From the NCBI RefSeq assembly GCF_019175385.1, contig NC_083344.1, positions 5,122,965 through 5,186,964 of the forward strand: a stretch of 64,000 nucleotides of DNA, given 5' to 3'. Shown here in pieces: positions 1-10,803 of this stretch. Under the pieces are notes generated by a model, which was not told the origin of the DNA, searched no databases, and saw only the letters and a list, made by a program, of their open reading frames with translations. The DNA comes from Lycium barbarum. Lineage: Eukaryota; Streptophyta; Magnoliopsida; Solanales; Solanaceae. The position numbers and the translations under genes are program-made. Numbering within the stretch: position 1 is the stretch's first letter; every line of letters begins with the position of its first letter.

Positions 1-1
1 T

Positions 2-29
2 TAATAAATAAGTCTTAGAGGTAGTTATG
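2..29. repeat. 28-bp direct repeat, left copy
   Basis: These 28 bases recur at 8822-8849 as an apparently perfect direct repeat. Everything between the two copies is repeat sequence and a solo LTR. It may be the terminus of an unclassified DNA element that occurs twice, or a very long duplication flanking an insertion. I cannot tell which from this window alone. Confidence 0.5.
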
Positions 30-44
30 TCCAATAAATTATCC

Positions 45-1092
45 CTTTAATTTTCGTCCCTCCTATCTGTGGTCTTTAATTTTATTTTTTCCCCCGTTGT
101 TCATTTAATGTAAATTTGTGGACAAAGGTACCCTTACCTATAGAGACCTACTTCGCTCAGTATAAGTGTTATAATATATATAGAGTCTTTTATCTCCTGA
201 AATTGAACTTTTGCTCTACTTGGCATGAGTTCTGTAGCAATTAAGTTATGCCGCATAAGCTGTCTGCAGTATTTTCAGAATTTGTTATAGTGTCCAAAAA
301 CTAGAGAGACGCTTTTTGGGGCATATGTTATTTATCCTTTTTAGAGAGAGAAAATCGGTAGCTAATGCGGGATGGTAGAGTTCATGTATGGGTATGTGTG
401 GTGTTGTTTTTTTTGGAAATACATCATGTCGTCGCGGCATAAGTTGTGCAACACTTATAGAGTTTTTTTTTTATATTTTGGGACTGAACTTTTGCTTTGT
501 TGGGCATAAATTCTCTAAGATTTAATTTATGCAGCATAAGTGGTGTAATATTTCCAGAATTTGTTGTCGTGTTCAAAAACTAAAATTCAATGCTTTTGAG
601 GCATATGTTCTTTATCCTTGTTGAGTTGAATAATGTATTTGTTTTTGTGGAGTTAGATATGCTTTTAGCCATTTTTGTGTTGAGTTTTGTCGTTTCCGAC
701 ATAACTTGTAGAAATGATGATGAAAAAATATAAACTTATGCCTCACGAACAAAAAAAATTATGTAGGGTTACTTTTTTACTCTTATTTTTTACTTAAAGT
801 TTTGAAGGACAAAAACTAAAGACCACAGATTCAAGAGGTAAAAATTAGAGACCACCCCAAAATAGGACATTTGTGCAAATGACCCTTTTGATAAAAAGAA
901 GTTTTTTTTTGTGAAACTTACATAAATAGCTATCTTTTATTCGCTTCTAACTAGATATAACTATAAAATGCAAAATTACCAAGCGTAGCTACTTTTCTTT
1001 AAAAACGCGTGTATTTCTGTTTTTTTTTTTAAATATAGAGAAATACAGTGAATAGTAAACACGCTCCAGTGAAATCGGGAGCTATTTATGGA
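45..1092 (+). repeat. dispersed repeat, copy A, containing a TIR element
   Basis: This ~1.05 kb block is repeated at 15,163-16,206 with only scattered substitutions and short indels. Its first ~810 bases (45 to about 852) look like one DNA transposon: the left end (45-83) and the right end (804-852) are imperfect inverted repeats around the shared core gaccacagat/atctgtggtc. No open reading frame longer than a few dozen codons is present, so it is non-autonomous. The remainder (about 890-1092) is AT-rich and carries gaaatacagtgaa-type motifs that continue to 1587. Superfamily not recognised; hAT-like or Mutator-like are possible. Confidence 0.55.
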
Positions 1093-1587
1093 ATAGATTT
1101 TTTGAAATACAGTGAAATACACGAAAATACAAAATCGCGTTGAGTAAAAATAGGCTAGATTTTTCGAACAGATTCTTCTTTTTCTTCTTAAATGGTAAGT
1201 TAACTTAAATCAACCATATTTCACGCATTCCATAACAGCTCATGAATCTCTCTCAACTCCTATCACAATCAAAACTTTTTGAATTCAAAAACCACTAAAG
1301 ATCTGAAAACCTCCAAATATAGAAAAATATACGCTGGAATACAATGAAATATGGTTGATTGTTTAAGAAATATAAAGTTGTAGTATGCGTATATACAATG
1401 GAATACAATGAAATATATCAGAAACTATTTCATAAATTAGAAATAAAAAATGCTGAAATACGTTGAAATACAAAAATCGTGAAAACAAAGTGGAGTAAAA
1501 ATAGGCTGTAAACCAAAAAAAATACATTTAAATATAGCGAAATAATACACTTAAATATACTGAAAAATTAGATATTCTGTTTGTTGA
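1093..1587. repeat. AT-rich repeat with gaaatacantgaaatac motifs (left arm)
   Basis: Many short motifs of the form gaaatacaatgaaatat recur here and continue beyond the solo LTR at 8047. Removing that LTR restores one continuous repeat. It contains no gene. It resembles non-autonomous Mutator-like repeats that are common in Solanaceae, but I see no convincing terminal inverted repeat. Confidence 0.4.
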
Positions 1588-1758
1588 TGTTGACACCCAA
1601 TTTTGTCCCGCCTCTCCTCCGAAATACCTGTTTACGCTTCTAATATTTTTGGCAAATTTAAAAAAAAAATAATTATATTTTACTATAATTATTAGCTCAT
1701 TATTAATACCGGCATTGCATTATCCCGTCATTATCTTTTATTACCGTTTCTACTACCC

Positions 1759-1818
<60 letters not shown>

Positions 1819-2295
1819 GCTTTATTATAATTCATAGTTATTTTTTTTATTTTATCATTTCAGCATTTTTTACCAGCTTACGCACACACATCACATTTAT
1901 CTTCACATAATTAAATAATAGTGTTTATTTACTGTGGACTTTCGATATATTATTGCACGGCTATTATAACCTCATATAATTTTAATTTTTATCTGAACAC
2001 CAATAATTGCATACTTTTATATTAAATAATATTTTGGCACCCGTTAATATATAATTAGTTAAAGTAGGTCTTATATTTAAATTTCATTAACCCAAATCAG
2101 AGCCCAATCAACAACATTATTTTCGGACTAGCCCATTATCTCTTAAAATAATTACCAGCCCATTCGTTTTAATACCCAGCCCAAAAATTGATTAACCCAA
2201 CCCAATACCCGTGACCCGACCCGACCGCCCCTTTCACTTAACAAAGGAAACCCGTTTCCTTCATTTTCTCCTCAGCCACGCCGCCACCCACCATC

Positions 2296-2338
<43 letters not shown>

Positions 2339-5300
2339 CTCCTTCCTCTCTCATCGTCATCCCCACCACCGCCGCCTACACCCCGCTCCCACTTCCCTCT
2401 GTTCCCCACTTTCTTCTGTTCCCCACTTTCCTCTGTCCCCCGCTCCTCTCTCTCTCTCTCCCGCTCCTCCTTCTCTCTTCCTTCAAACAAAGCGAAAAAC
2501 CTATAAAGAGGGGGGGTTTTCGATTCAGGAAATTCGCTACGAATCAAGGCTTAGGAATCGCAAAAATTCCCTACAAAACAGGTTTTCGATTCAAAAAATT
2601 CCCCAAGAAACTGAGGTTTTAGAACCCCTAAAATTTCCTTGCAAAAACGAGCTCTGGAACCTGAGGATCCCTGGAAAAGAAGATCGAAAAAAAAAACCTC
2701 GAATCCCTTGAATCTTTGAAAATATCGAGTCTTTGAATCGCAAAAATCCCCCTAGAAAGCATTAAGTTAGCAGCAGTCGTAACATTCTTGATATCGATTT
2801 AACATACTAAATCGATTTTCTATTTTATTTCGCCCTTTTTGTATTGCATTGAATCCGAGGTACACGAGCCCAGATTCGATAAGTTCGAGTGTAGATCGAA
2901 GGCCTCGTACCCACTTCGCTGCACCCGAAGAAGGTAAATTTCCTTCTCTTAAAATTATTTTTTGTATTTGTTGAAATGTTTGAAACTGTTTATGTGGTCT
3001 GTTTTGCTTAGTTGTATTTCAGATTTTGTTCGTAGTTATTTTAGTTGTATTAGACACGTTTAGTTATGTTTAGTTCAGTTTTGGGACCGTTGCAGCTTTA
3101 CATGCAAGTTTGGATTAACCAGGTGCTTTAAGTTCATCTTTGTTTACCTGTATGTCCCGGGATTAATCATGTGTTAGCGTTGATCTAGATAAGCCTGTTT
3201 ATATGTTTCTGTATTAGTCTGCTTGTGTGTTTAAGCATGTCTATTTATGATAATTCAATTTGGTTCGTTTAAGTATGTGAACAACTCTCCTTTTCATTAT
3301 CGTCTCTAATATTGATTAGGGTATGATATGTGCGATTATTTAGTGATTAGCATTAGTCGACAAGTGATTAGTATGTTTATAGCTTATTCACATAATATGG
3401 ATGAAGATTAGTTATAATCATCTGATTCTGTCCCTGTTTAAAAGGGTTAATGCACTGTTTGGTGTAGCTGCTGGCTTAGCTTAGTATAGCTCCCTTTAAT
3501 TAATTTTAGCTAATAGAGATCAGTCATGAACCAATCGTTTTAAGTTCAAGTGTAGATGTGGGTCATATGGCTTTAACTGCATGAATGCTTTGTTTCCAGT
3601 TCATTTGCAATGTTCCTTAGCTAAATTTAAATCAATAAATCTCATCTTAGGTTTAGTTTATCTGCCTGTCCAATTTTGTTTAAGGTCAAGAGGGTTTAGA
3701 TAAGTAATGATTCAGGGTTTATTATTTACCTAAGTCTTATTATTGCTTTCTGATTGACCTAAGTTGAATTTATTGTGATTAGTTTGCCAGTTGAAGTTTC
3801 ATATGGTTCATGTCCTAACATTAGAAGTGTTCTTCAATCCTACTGAAAGATGAATGCCCTAAGCTCATTTACTGGACTCTGTGTTTCGAAGTCTTTAATG
3901 GCCTTATTTCTGTTTCTATAGTGTTTGTGAATGATATCATGTAGTTCGTAACTCTCCATGTCATTTCTGTTTGGGTTTCCTTTTCTTTTCTTTACCCTTT
4001 TCCTGTTTGACATGACAATGAGTAACAGAATTCAGCTTGACATGAGTTGTTGTTGGTCCCCTGTTTCTTAACTGGTTTTCAAATTCTTGGTTGAAATTGA
4101 TAAGTGTTTGTGTACTCAAAGAATGACATATATTCTTGGAAACAGATTAGTAGGAACCACTGTAGCAACTTAATACACCACTAGATGCTTATTCCACTTT
4201 CTGATAAGGTTAATTTCTAGAATGATTTGTTACTCTTTTCCTAGTATGATTGAAGTTATGTTAGTTGAAGCATTTTCCTATAGAAAGTAGGGTCATGGTT
4301 TGCTTTGATACAAAAAATAAGGTTGTTTTCATTTTTTTTCTATTTGTTATTTTCCCTTTTGTTTGTTTACCAGTACTCCTTTAGACCATATATCTGGTCT
4401 CCTAGGTTCCTTGATGAATGTTCTGGATGATCAGAGGCAACCATTAAAGTTTGTTTAAGTTTATAAGTTCAACTAGTGATCTTCCAGTTTTCCTTACTGT
4501 TTTGCCCAAGAAAACAGTGATAGTTCAGCTTGGTCCTTCAAGGTTATTATCTATATCCAAAGTGTTGGTTTTACTTAAGTTTAGGAAAAATTCGTTTCTT
4601 TTCCTTATGTTCGAATTTGAAAGGGTTGATGTACAAAACAATTAACTGGTTACTCTGATTATTATAGCATGCCTTTGATAGTTTTGTATGATAAAATACC
4701 TAGTTTAAAGGGGTTGTTTGAAGATGTGTTGAAATCTCTTAAGTGTACCTTTCTTGTGTGTTGAAGTTCTAATAAAGAGGGTTGGACCAGTTTTAACCTA
4801 TGTGTTTATTTGAAATGTGATAAGGTGTTGGTTTTGTTATGATCAAGTAGCATGAGTTTCTCTGGCCATGCCTGCCATTAGTAAACATGTCCAAGTTTGT
4901 TGTTCAAATCTTTAACTTAGTTGTGACTTCTTCCAAAACTAAAATTATTAATAGTCCCAGAGGTTAAGCACTCCCTTCTTTAGAAACTATCAAAATTCTT
5001 TTCTTTTCCCTTGGTTTAGAAATCATGCTTTGAGTTTGTGTTAGAATAAGTTTTTTTGGTACTCCCTCAAACTCAACATACCTTCTCAATATGTTTCCAG
5101 GAAAGATTTCAAAAGGTTTAAGTGTTCAAGCATGTTTTGACTGATAAGTTCTGGTGTGTGCTCGCCTGATCTGTTTTCATTGAGGACATTAGTTGCAATA
5201 ATTCAAACTTTAATTCTGTTCTGGATGATAAAAGGCTGGGCACATATTTTGTTTGAAATTTCTCCTAAAAGAAACTGTCACTTATGTACTTATAACTTAT

Positions 5301-8041
5301 AAGAGTATCCCAAGTCTTGAATCAAATTGTTTTCCGAAGCTGTTTTCTTGCCTGAATCTTTTCTTATGTTGTATTGATGTTTGAAAGCCAAAGCAACTTA
5401 GGGACAGGTTTATCCCCTTCAATAGCTTGCCATGCCAAAGTTCTAGAACCTTTGGATCTTGTGCGGCATTGAAAACATGGATGGTGGTAGCCCCCATTGC
5501 TGCCTTAGTTTTTATTTAGCCTAATGTTTTGTCCTAATATGATCAGTCTTGGAAAGCTAATCTCTCTTTAAGAATCTTGTTGAGTTGATGCCATTCCTCT
5601 CCAGTTGTGGATTTACTAACTGCCAAAGTCTTATTCATTACGTCTGTTCTGAGTGCTTGTTGTCCCTGTTATGTGTCAAGACCAAGTTTTCTTGTGCACA
5701 ACTCATGTGACAATTTCTATTTAGTCAAGTATGAAGATTAAGTCCTTAGTCTCAATCTCTGTTTCTATTTAGTTACATATATAATGCTTGGGTCACTCTC
5801 TCTATTGTTGATAGTTGTTGTTGTTGGTTTGTAGCTGAATATTTCCCTACTCTTGTGCTAGATTGCTTCAATTTTGTGAGTTATAGATTATGTTTGATGA
5901 TTTCAATCATTTATTCAAGTGCAAGCACCAGTTTCACCTAATTTAAATCTAAACCAGTTGGCATTTTTTTTATATAGCAAGTCTGTTTTCCCCCTCCTTT
6001 TCTTTGCATGACTTGGGGGGATTTTCAAATCCCAAATGTCTCGGAGTTGCCGTCGAACTTATGAACATTTGTTGCACCAGTGACAACATTTTTGGCCACT
6101 CTGTTGCTACTTATTGCTGCCATAGATTGTTTCTCTGTGGCTGCTGCTTTGCTGTTAGGTTTGTGTGCCATATTTGATAAAAGTAGCTGCTGTTACACTT
6201 GATAAGATGAACTGCTGATGCATCCTTAGTTAAACTTGCTGAAATTGTGGTCCTTTAACCTGATGTACTTGGGTGAATAGCTACCCACTGCACAGCTGGG
6301 CAAATTGCGTGCATTATTACGATATAAACGCTCTAATGTTGTTGAAGCAGTGAAGTCATATATACCTGTGTATACATGAAGTATACTTAAAATATACATA
6401 TTATGTATCATCTCCTGATCTATTTTGAGTTTATATTTTACATGTTTTACCTTATTCGTTGAGTGTATACTAATCCTTTTCCTTTCATTTTCATGCATGA
6501 CTACCGCATACGCATCCGAGGGACTCGTTCTTCTTCCATATTCGATGTTGGGCTAAAGCCCAACTAAATCTCTCTCTGTCTAGCCCTCTGTCCACAGCAA
6601 AAAATGGAAAACATAAATTCTGGGCCAAAGCCCAAATTGGCGTGACAACAGCAGCAATATATCTAAAAATTGTTACTGGGCCGAAGCCCAATAATGACCA
6701 GACCCGCGGCAATCCAGAAAATGGGCAGAGCCCATTTAACTTCATCTTAGCCTCTATTTTGTTCTGTGCATTTAACTTATATTATTTGACTAACCCGTTA
6801 CTTTGTTTTGTTTTCCTAACTTAGATGAATTCTAGCAAATTTAGTGGGTTAGCTTTAGTATAATGGGTAGTGAATTTAAGAGAGAAACACAAAATTAATT
6901 CCATAAGTTTTATTCTCTGCTTTTCATGTTAAAATGTCTAATATTTATTTTATTTGGAATAATTGATTTGCAAAATGGCATTGATTATATATTTTAAGTA
7001 AAGGGAATCATATTATATACACGTTTCAAAACGTCACTAATACTCAAATATAAATTCAAGTATATTTTATAAATGACTCTTCAAGTTTGAATCAATCCCG
7101 TATAATTTTAGCTAAGTGTAATTAATAAGAAATAATGAAAAAGAAGAAACTCATGCTCTTTTTCATCACATTTAAAGGAAATAAGTCTAGGCATTTCTAT
7201 TTTTATCATATTGATACAATATAAATTTTATTTAAAATTCACATTAGCTATTTTGTATTTTTCGTTTATATTCCTAAACCGCAAAAAGAATCAATTAATA
7301 TATCACCATTCGAGTTGTTCAAATATTTACTAAAACACTGTAACAACCTGCACTTTCTCCTACTTATATGCAAATTATCATGTTTTTCGCAAAAAATCTC
7401 ATTTTGAATGGCATTATTCTACTTCCATTTAAAGTATTAGCGACATTTATAAATCTTATTTTCAAATAGCATTTGAAGTTCTCTTTTATGCAAATCACTA
7501 TACAAATCTTATTTTGAATAACATTTAAAATCTTCTTTTATGCAAATCATTATATTCTCCTAAATCTTATTTTACGCAACATTGTTATATTTTTCTTAAA
7601 ACCTTAACAACCTTTATAAGCCTTGTTTTAAAATAGCCTTTAACGTTCTTCTTTTATACAAATTATTATATTTTCTGTAAATCTTATTTTAACTGCATTA
7701 CTTTCTTTTTTAAAAACTTTAGCAATATTTTAAGTCATTTTCTAAAATTTAAGCATTGTATTTAATCTAATTAATTAACCTAAGTTTGGCCGGATAACCG
7801 TAGTTAGCGGATTCTGAAGGATGCCTAACCCCTTCCCTTTAGGATAATATAGAGCCCTTACCTAGAATCACATTGGTTAAGCAGACTATTAACGGAGGTG
7901 TAGATTTAACTTTACCTTAGTTAACATCTAGGTGTCCTAATTCACCGTTAAATTAATTAGGTGGCGACTCCTTAAGCAAAATAAATAGGAATCTCCAATA
8001 TGTTGTACTCTACTTTAACCCGTTTAAAATGGGGTACGACA
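1588..8041 (+). mobile_element. solo LTR of a Tat/Ogre-like Ty3/gypsy element, 6,454 bp
   Basis: The block begins tgttgacaccc and ends ggggtacgaca, the same termini as the other large LTRs in the window. It is flanked by a perfect 5-bp target duplication gttga (1583-1587 and 8042-8046). No internal region is present, so it is a solo LTR left by recombination between the two LTRs of an element. It contains a TTA microsatellite (1758-1815), a C/T-rich tract (2295-2480), a TATA box (2502-2509), a splice-donor-like site (GT at 2934-2935), a hairpin cluster (about 6503-6740) and the conserved U5 end (about 7770-8041). It is about 1.8 kb longer than the other complete LTRs here. The long stretch 2940-6490 is non-coding leader-like sequence. 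Confidence 0.9.
2502..2509 (+). promoter_or_regulatory. LTR TATA box
   Basis: TATAAAGA follows a C/T-rich tract, about 0.9 kb into the solo LTR. Other LTRs in this window have TATAAATA in the equivalent setting. Transcription would start roughly 30 bp downstream, making U3 about 0.9 kb and R-U5 about 5.5 kb. Confidence 0.55.
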
Positions 8042-8046
8042 GTTGA

Positions 8047-8849
8047 TACACAAAAATACACTGAAATATACTGAAACATTTTATCAAACACTTGGTGGGC
8101 ATGAAGCTCCAAAACTCTCATCAATGGTGTTTCTACAATAACAACCTATTCTCTTGCTCCTAGATGATGCTACAATATCATATTGCTATAATCAATACTA
8201 TTCTTCATCACTCATAAGATAAATAACACCACATGATTAGCAAACATAAGAAGAATTTTCCTCTTATTTCGGCCTATTCATGGAGATTTAGCAAACGAAT
8301 TGTCATGACTGAGCTTTGGCCATTGGCTGGAGATCCTCCACTGCTTTTCTTGTTGCCACTGGTGTATTTTTGCTTGGAGTATCAATATCCGCCATTAAAA
8401 TGGAGAGTTAGAGCCTGTTGAAGATACTCTAACAATGGCTGAAAATATTTTTTTAAAAAAAAAAAATTGAATGACAAGTGAAGGTAAAGACGATGAAAAT
8501 TTATGAACGATTGAGGAGAAATATAACAAATAACATAACGAAAATTAGTTACCTGTAGAGATTGGGTAACTGATAAGGAAGAAGAAGAAGAAGAAGAAAT
8601 CGTGCTAATTATGGTGAAGAATAATGGGAGTAAAATACGGTTGTGAATTGAAGATATGAGAGAAAAATATTTGGAAAAAAAAAAAGAGATTGTGGGTAAG
8701 TGGGAGAGAGGTACCTTATTTTTAGGGAAATACACTGCAGTTACAAAAACAAATTATAGATGGTAATTTGATTAATAATTAAGCTACCAAAAATAATTTT
8801 AAAAAAAAGGGTAGATATTACTAATAAATAAGTCTTAGAGGTAGTTATG
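8047..8849. repeat. AT-rich repeat (right arm), interrupted by the solo LTR
   Basis: This continues the motif-rich repeat of 1093-1587 and ends with the 28-bp direct repeat at 8822-8849. It has a short GAA microsatellite near 8578-8600. Short open frames are present but none resembles a known protein. Confidence 0.4.
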
Positions 8850-10803
8850 GGCAGTATTTTTTTTTTTTTAGCCTGATCCAATCATGTAGACGAGATTAGG
8901 GGCCATACTCCCCTTTCTTCCCGTAGTTGCTATTAGATCTCAAGGATCTATCATACGGTGCCTAATCCAGGATAAATTGTCGGTTTTACAGTTGGTGAAT
9001 CCTTATAATGCAAGTTCTAATGTCCCTCCATTACAATTTGGGTAAAAAATATCTCTCCACTTTATTTTAATGATTAAAAATATCCTTTATTACAATTTTG
9101 GGTCATTTATGCCCTTGCTGTTTTGAAAGTTAACAAATATACTCCTCATTTAACGGAAATCAACAAATTGATTCAAATAACCCGATTTCACAAAAAATAA
9201 CCCACTCCCTATTTTACCGCTCTAACCCGCCTCCTAAAATAACTCAAGTCTTTTTTCTCTCATATTTTCTCTTCCAGCAACTTGACTCTCAAGCACACCG
9301 CTCTGGCGAGTCTCGTCAATCAGGACTATTTCATCCGCGAATAACATACACCATGGTACCTCATCTTGAGTTTGCCGCGTCAACCCATCCAACACCAAGG
9401 AAATAAAAATGGGCTAAGAGATGATCTCTGGTGCAACCCCATCATAACTGGAAAGTGCTCCGAGTCTCCTCCCATAGTCCTTACCCTGGTCTTGGCCCCA
9501 TCATACATGTTCTTGATTGCCCTAAAGAGAGTTTATCTTATTTATTAAATTTCATAAAATAAATGAATTACTTCTTATCTATAATTTTAATTTATTTTTT
9601 AATATATTTACTGATGGATATATCTCATAGGGGATGCTAGTGTAAGATTTCTATAAGATACGGTCAATAAGTCTTAATTTTAAAACACAAGGGATGCACC
9701 AGTTATATTATAAGAGTGTTTAGTGTAATTAATCCAAACAAAATTAAGAAATGCTTTAAAGTATCTGTAAAAGTCATGTTAGCTTTGATCGACGTCATAA
9801 CAAATGACATGATATATAACTCTATCAAGTCCCAGAATAAATTTGAGCAAAATCCTTCACGCCAATACTTTGAGTCATGTTCATATTTCACCCAAACGAT
9901 GTAAAAAGAAACAACTAACCACAACATAAAAAATGTCAACCAAGTTTATCCAACCAAATTTAAGGTAGTTAGAAGCAGAAACCGACTGACAAAAGTGTAG
10001 CCTCCCCATGTCAAGCTTCTAGCCACCGAGCCAGACCAAAATATCAAGTGATTTCTTTCCATCTATCTAAATACTGTGAGTAAAGCTACCCGACCTTGTG
10101 CTGGTGAAAAATAACAGATGAATTAGTCGAATTGCTAAACCAACCTAGACAACATAGTTAATTGGTATGGGCGCTACCATAATAGCTCTGAGCAGACTAA
10201 TCTAGAAAAGTGAACCAATTGGTATGGGCTCTTAAAAACTGGTCAGCCAAATGCATATTAATTAAAAGGAAAAAAAAAAGCATAGAACACTAGTTTAACC
10301 AGAATCTTGAAATAAATGCAACAGACACAACCCCTTGTGCTTGATTAAAGAGTAGCAGACTAGCAGTTCGTTACTGAATAAGTAACTCGAAAAACACGTG
10401 TGCTTGACAAATGTTACAAAAGTGCGAAACATATTTTACTACAACTCAAAAACACTTACTTTTCAACAAAAGCTTCGCCAAACACATAAATTTAAAAAAT
10501 AATACTTTTTGAAAGAAAAAAACATTTTTAGCTTCAAGGAAAGCTTGACCAAATAGGTTGTATCTTAACTACTATTAGGTGGTTAAAGCAAACTGAGAAA
10601 CGAGTAACCAAAAGAACAACATTTGATCCATAAAAGACAATCATTCTCTCATCAAAAAGCTGCTTACTAGTACCAACATAAATATTCAAAAAGCTGTTTG
10701 CAGAAGAAAATAGGCATTACTAAGCAAAAGCGAAACATATAGACTCCAAACTACAAAACTTAAAACTTTAACCACACTCCAACAGCACGGAATCCGAGAC
10801 AGC
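8850..10803. other. non-coding stretch with one repeat relic
   Basis: Apart from the relic at about 9020-9330, I see no gene, RNA gene or clear mobile element here. The last ~100 bases should contain the 3' untranslated region of the downstream minus-strand eS4 gene. Around 10,440-10,560 an AT-rich segment with 'gccaaacac' and 'gaccaaatag' ends may be a decayed MITE. Confidence 0.5.
9020..9330 (+). repeat. fragment of an unclassified TIR element
   Basis: About 300 bp beginning near 'gtccctccattacaatttggg' match the reverse complement of 16,650-16,880. The part from about 9200 also matches 16,207-16,320 on the same strand. That pattern fits an element with long terminal inverted repeats: a left end here, and a rearranged copy at 16.2-16.9 kb with its right end preserved. 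No coding capacity is seen. Confidence 0.5.

Noticed and set aside
2211..2711. 166-codon frame with Ser-Leu repeats in the solo LTR
   Set aside because: It is driven by a CT microsatellite and spans the LTR TATA box.
8233..8421. 62-codon frame resembling a small membrane protein
   Set aside because: It is short, lies within repeat sequence, and shows no family similarity or supporting neighbours.
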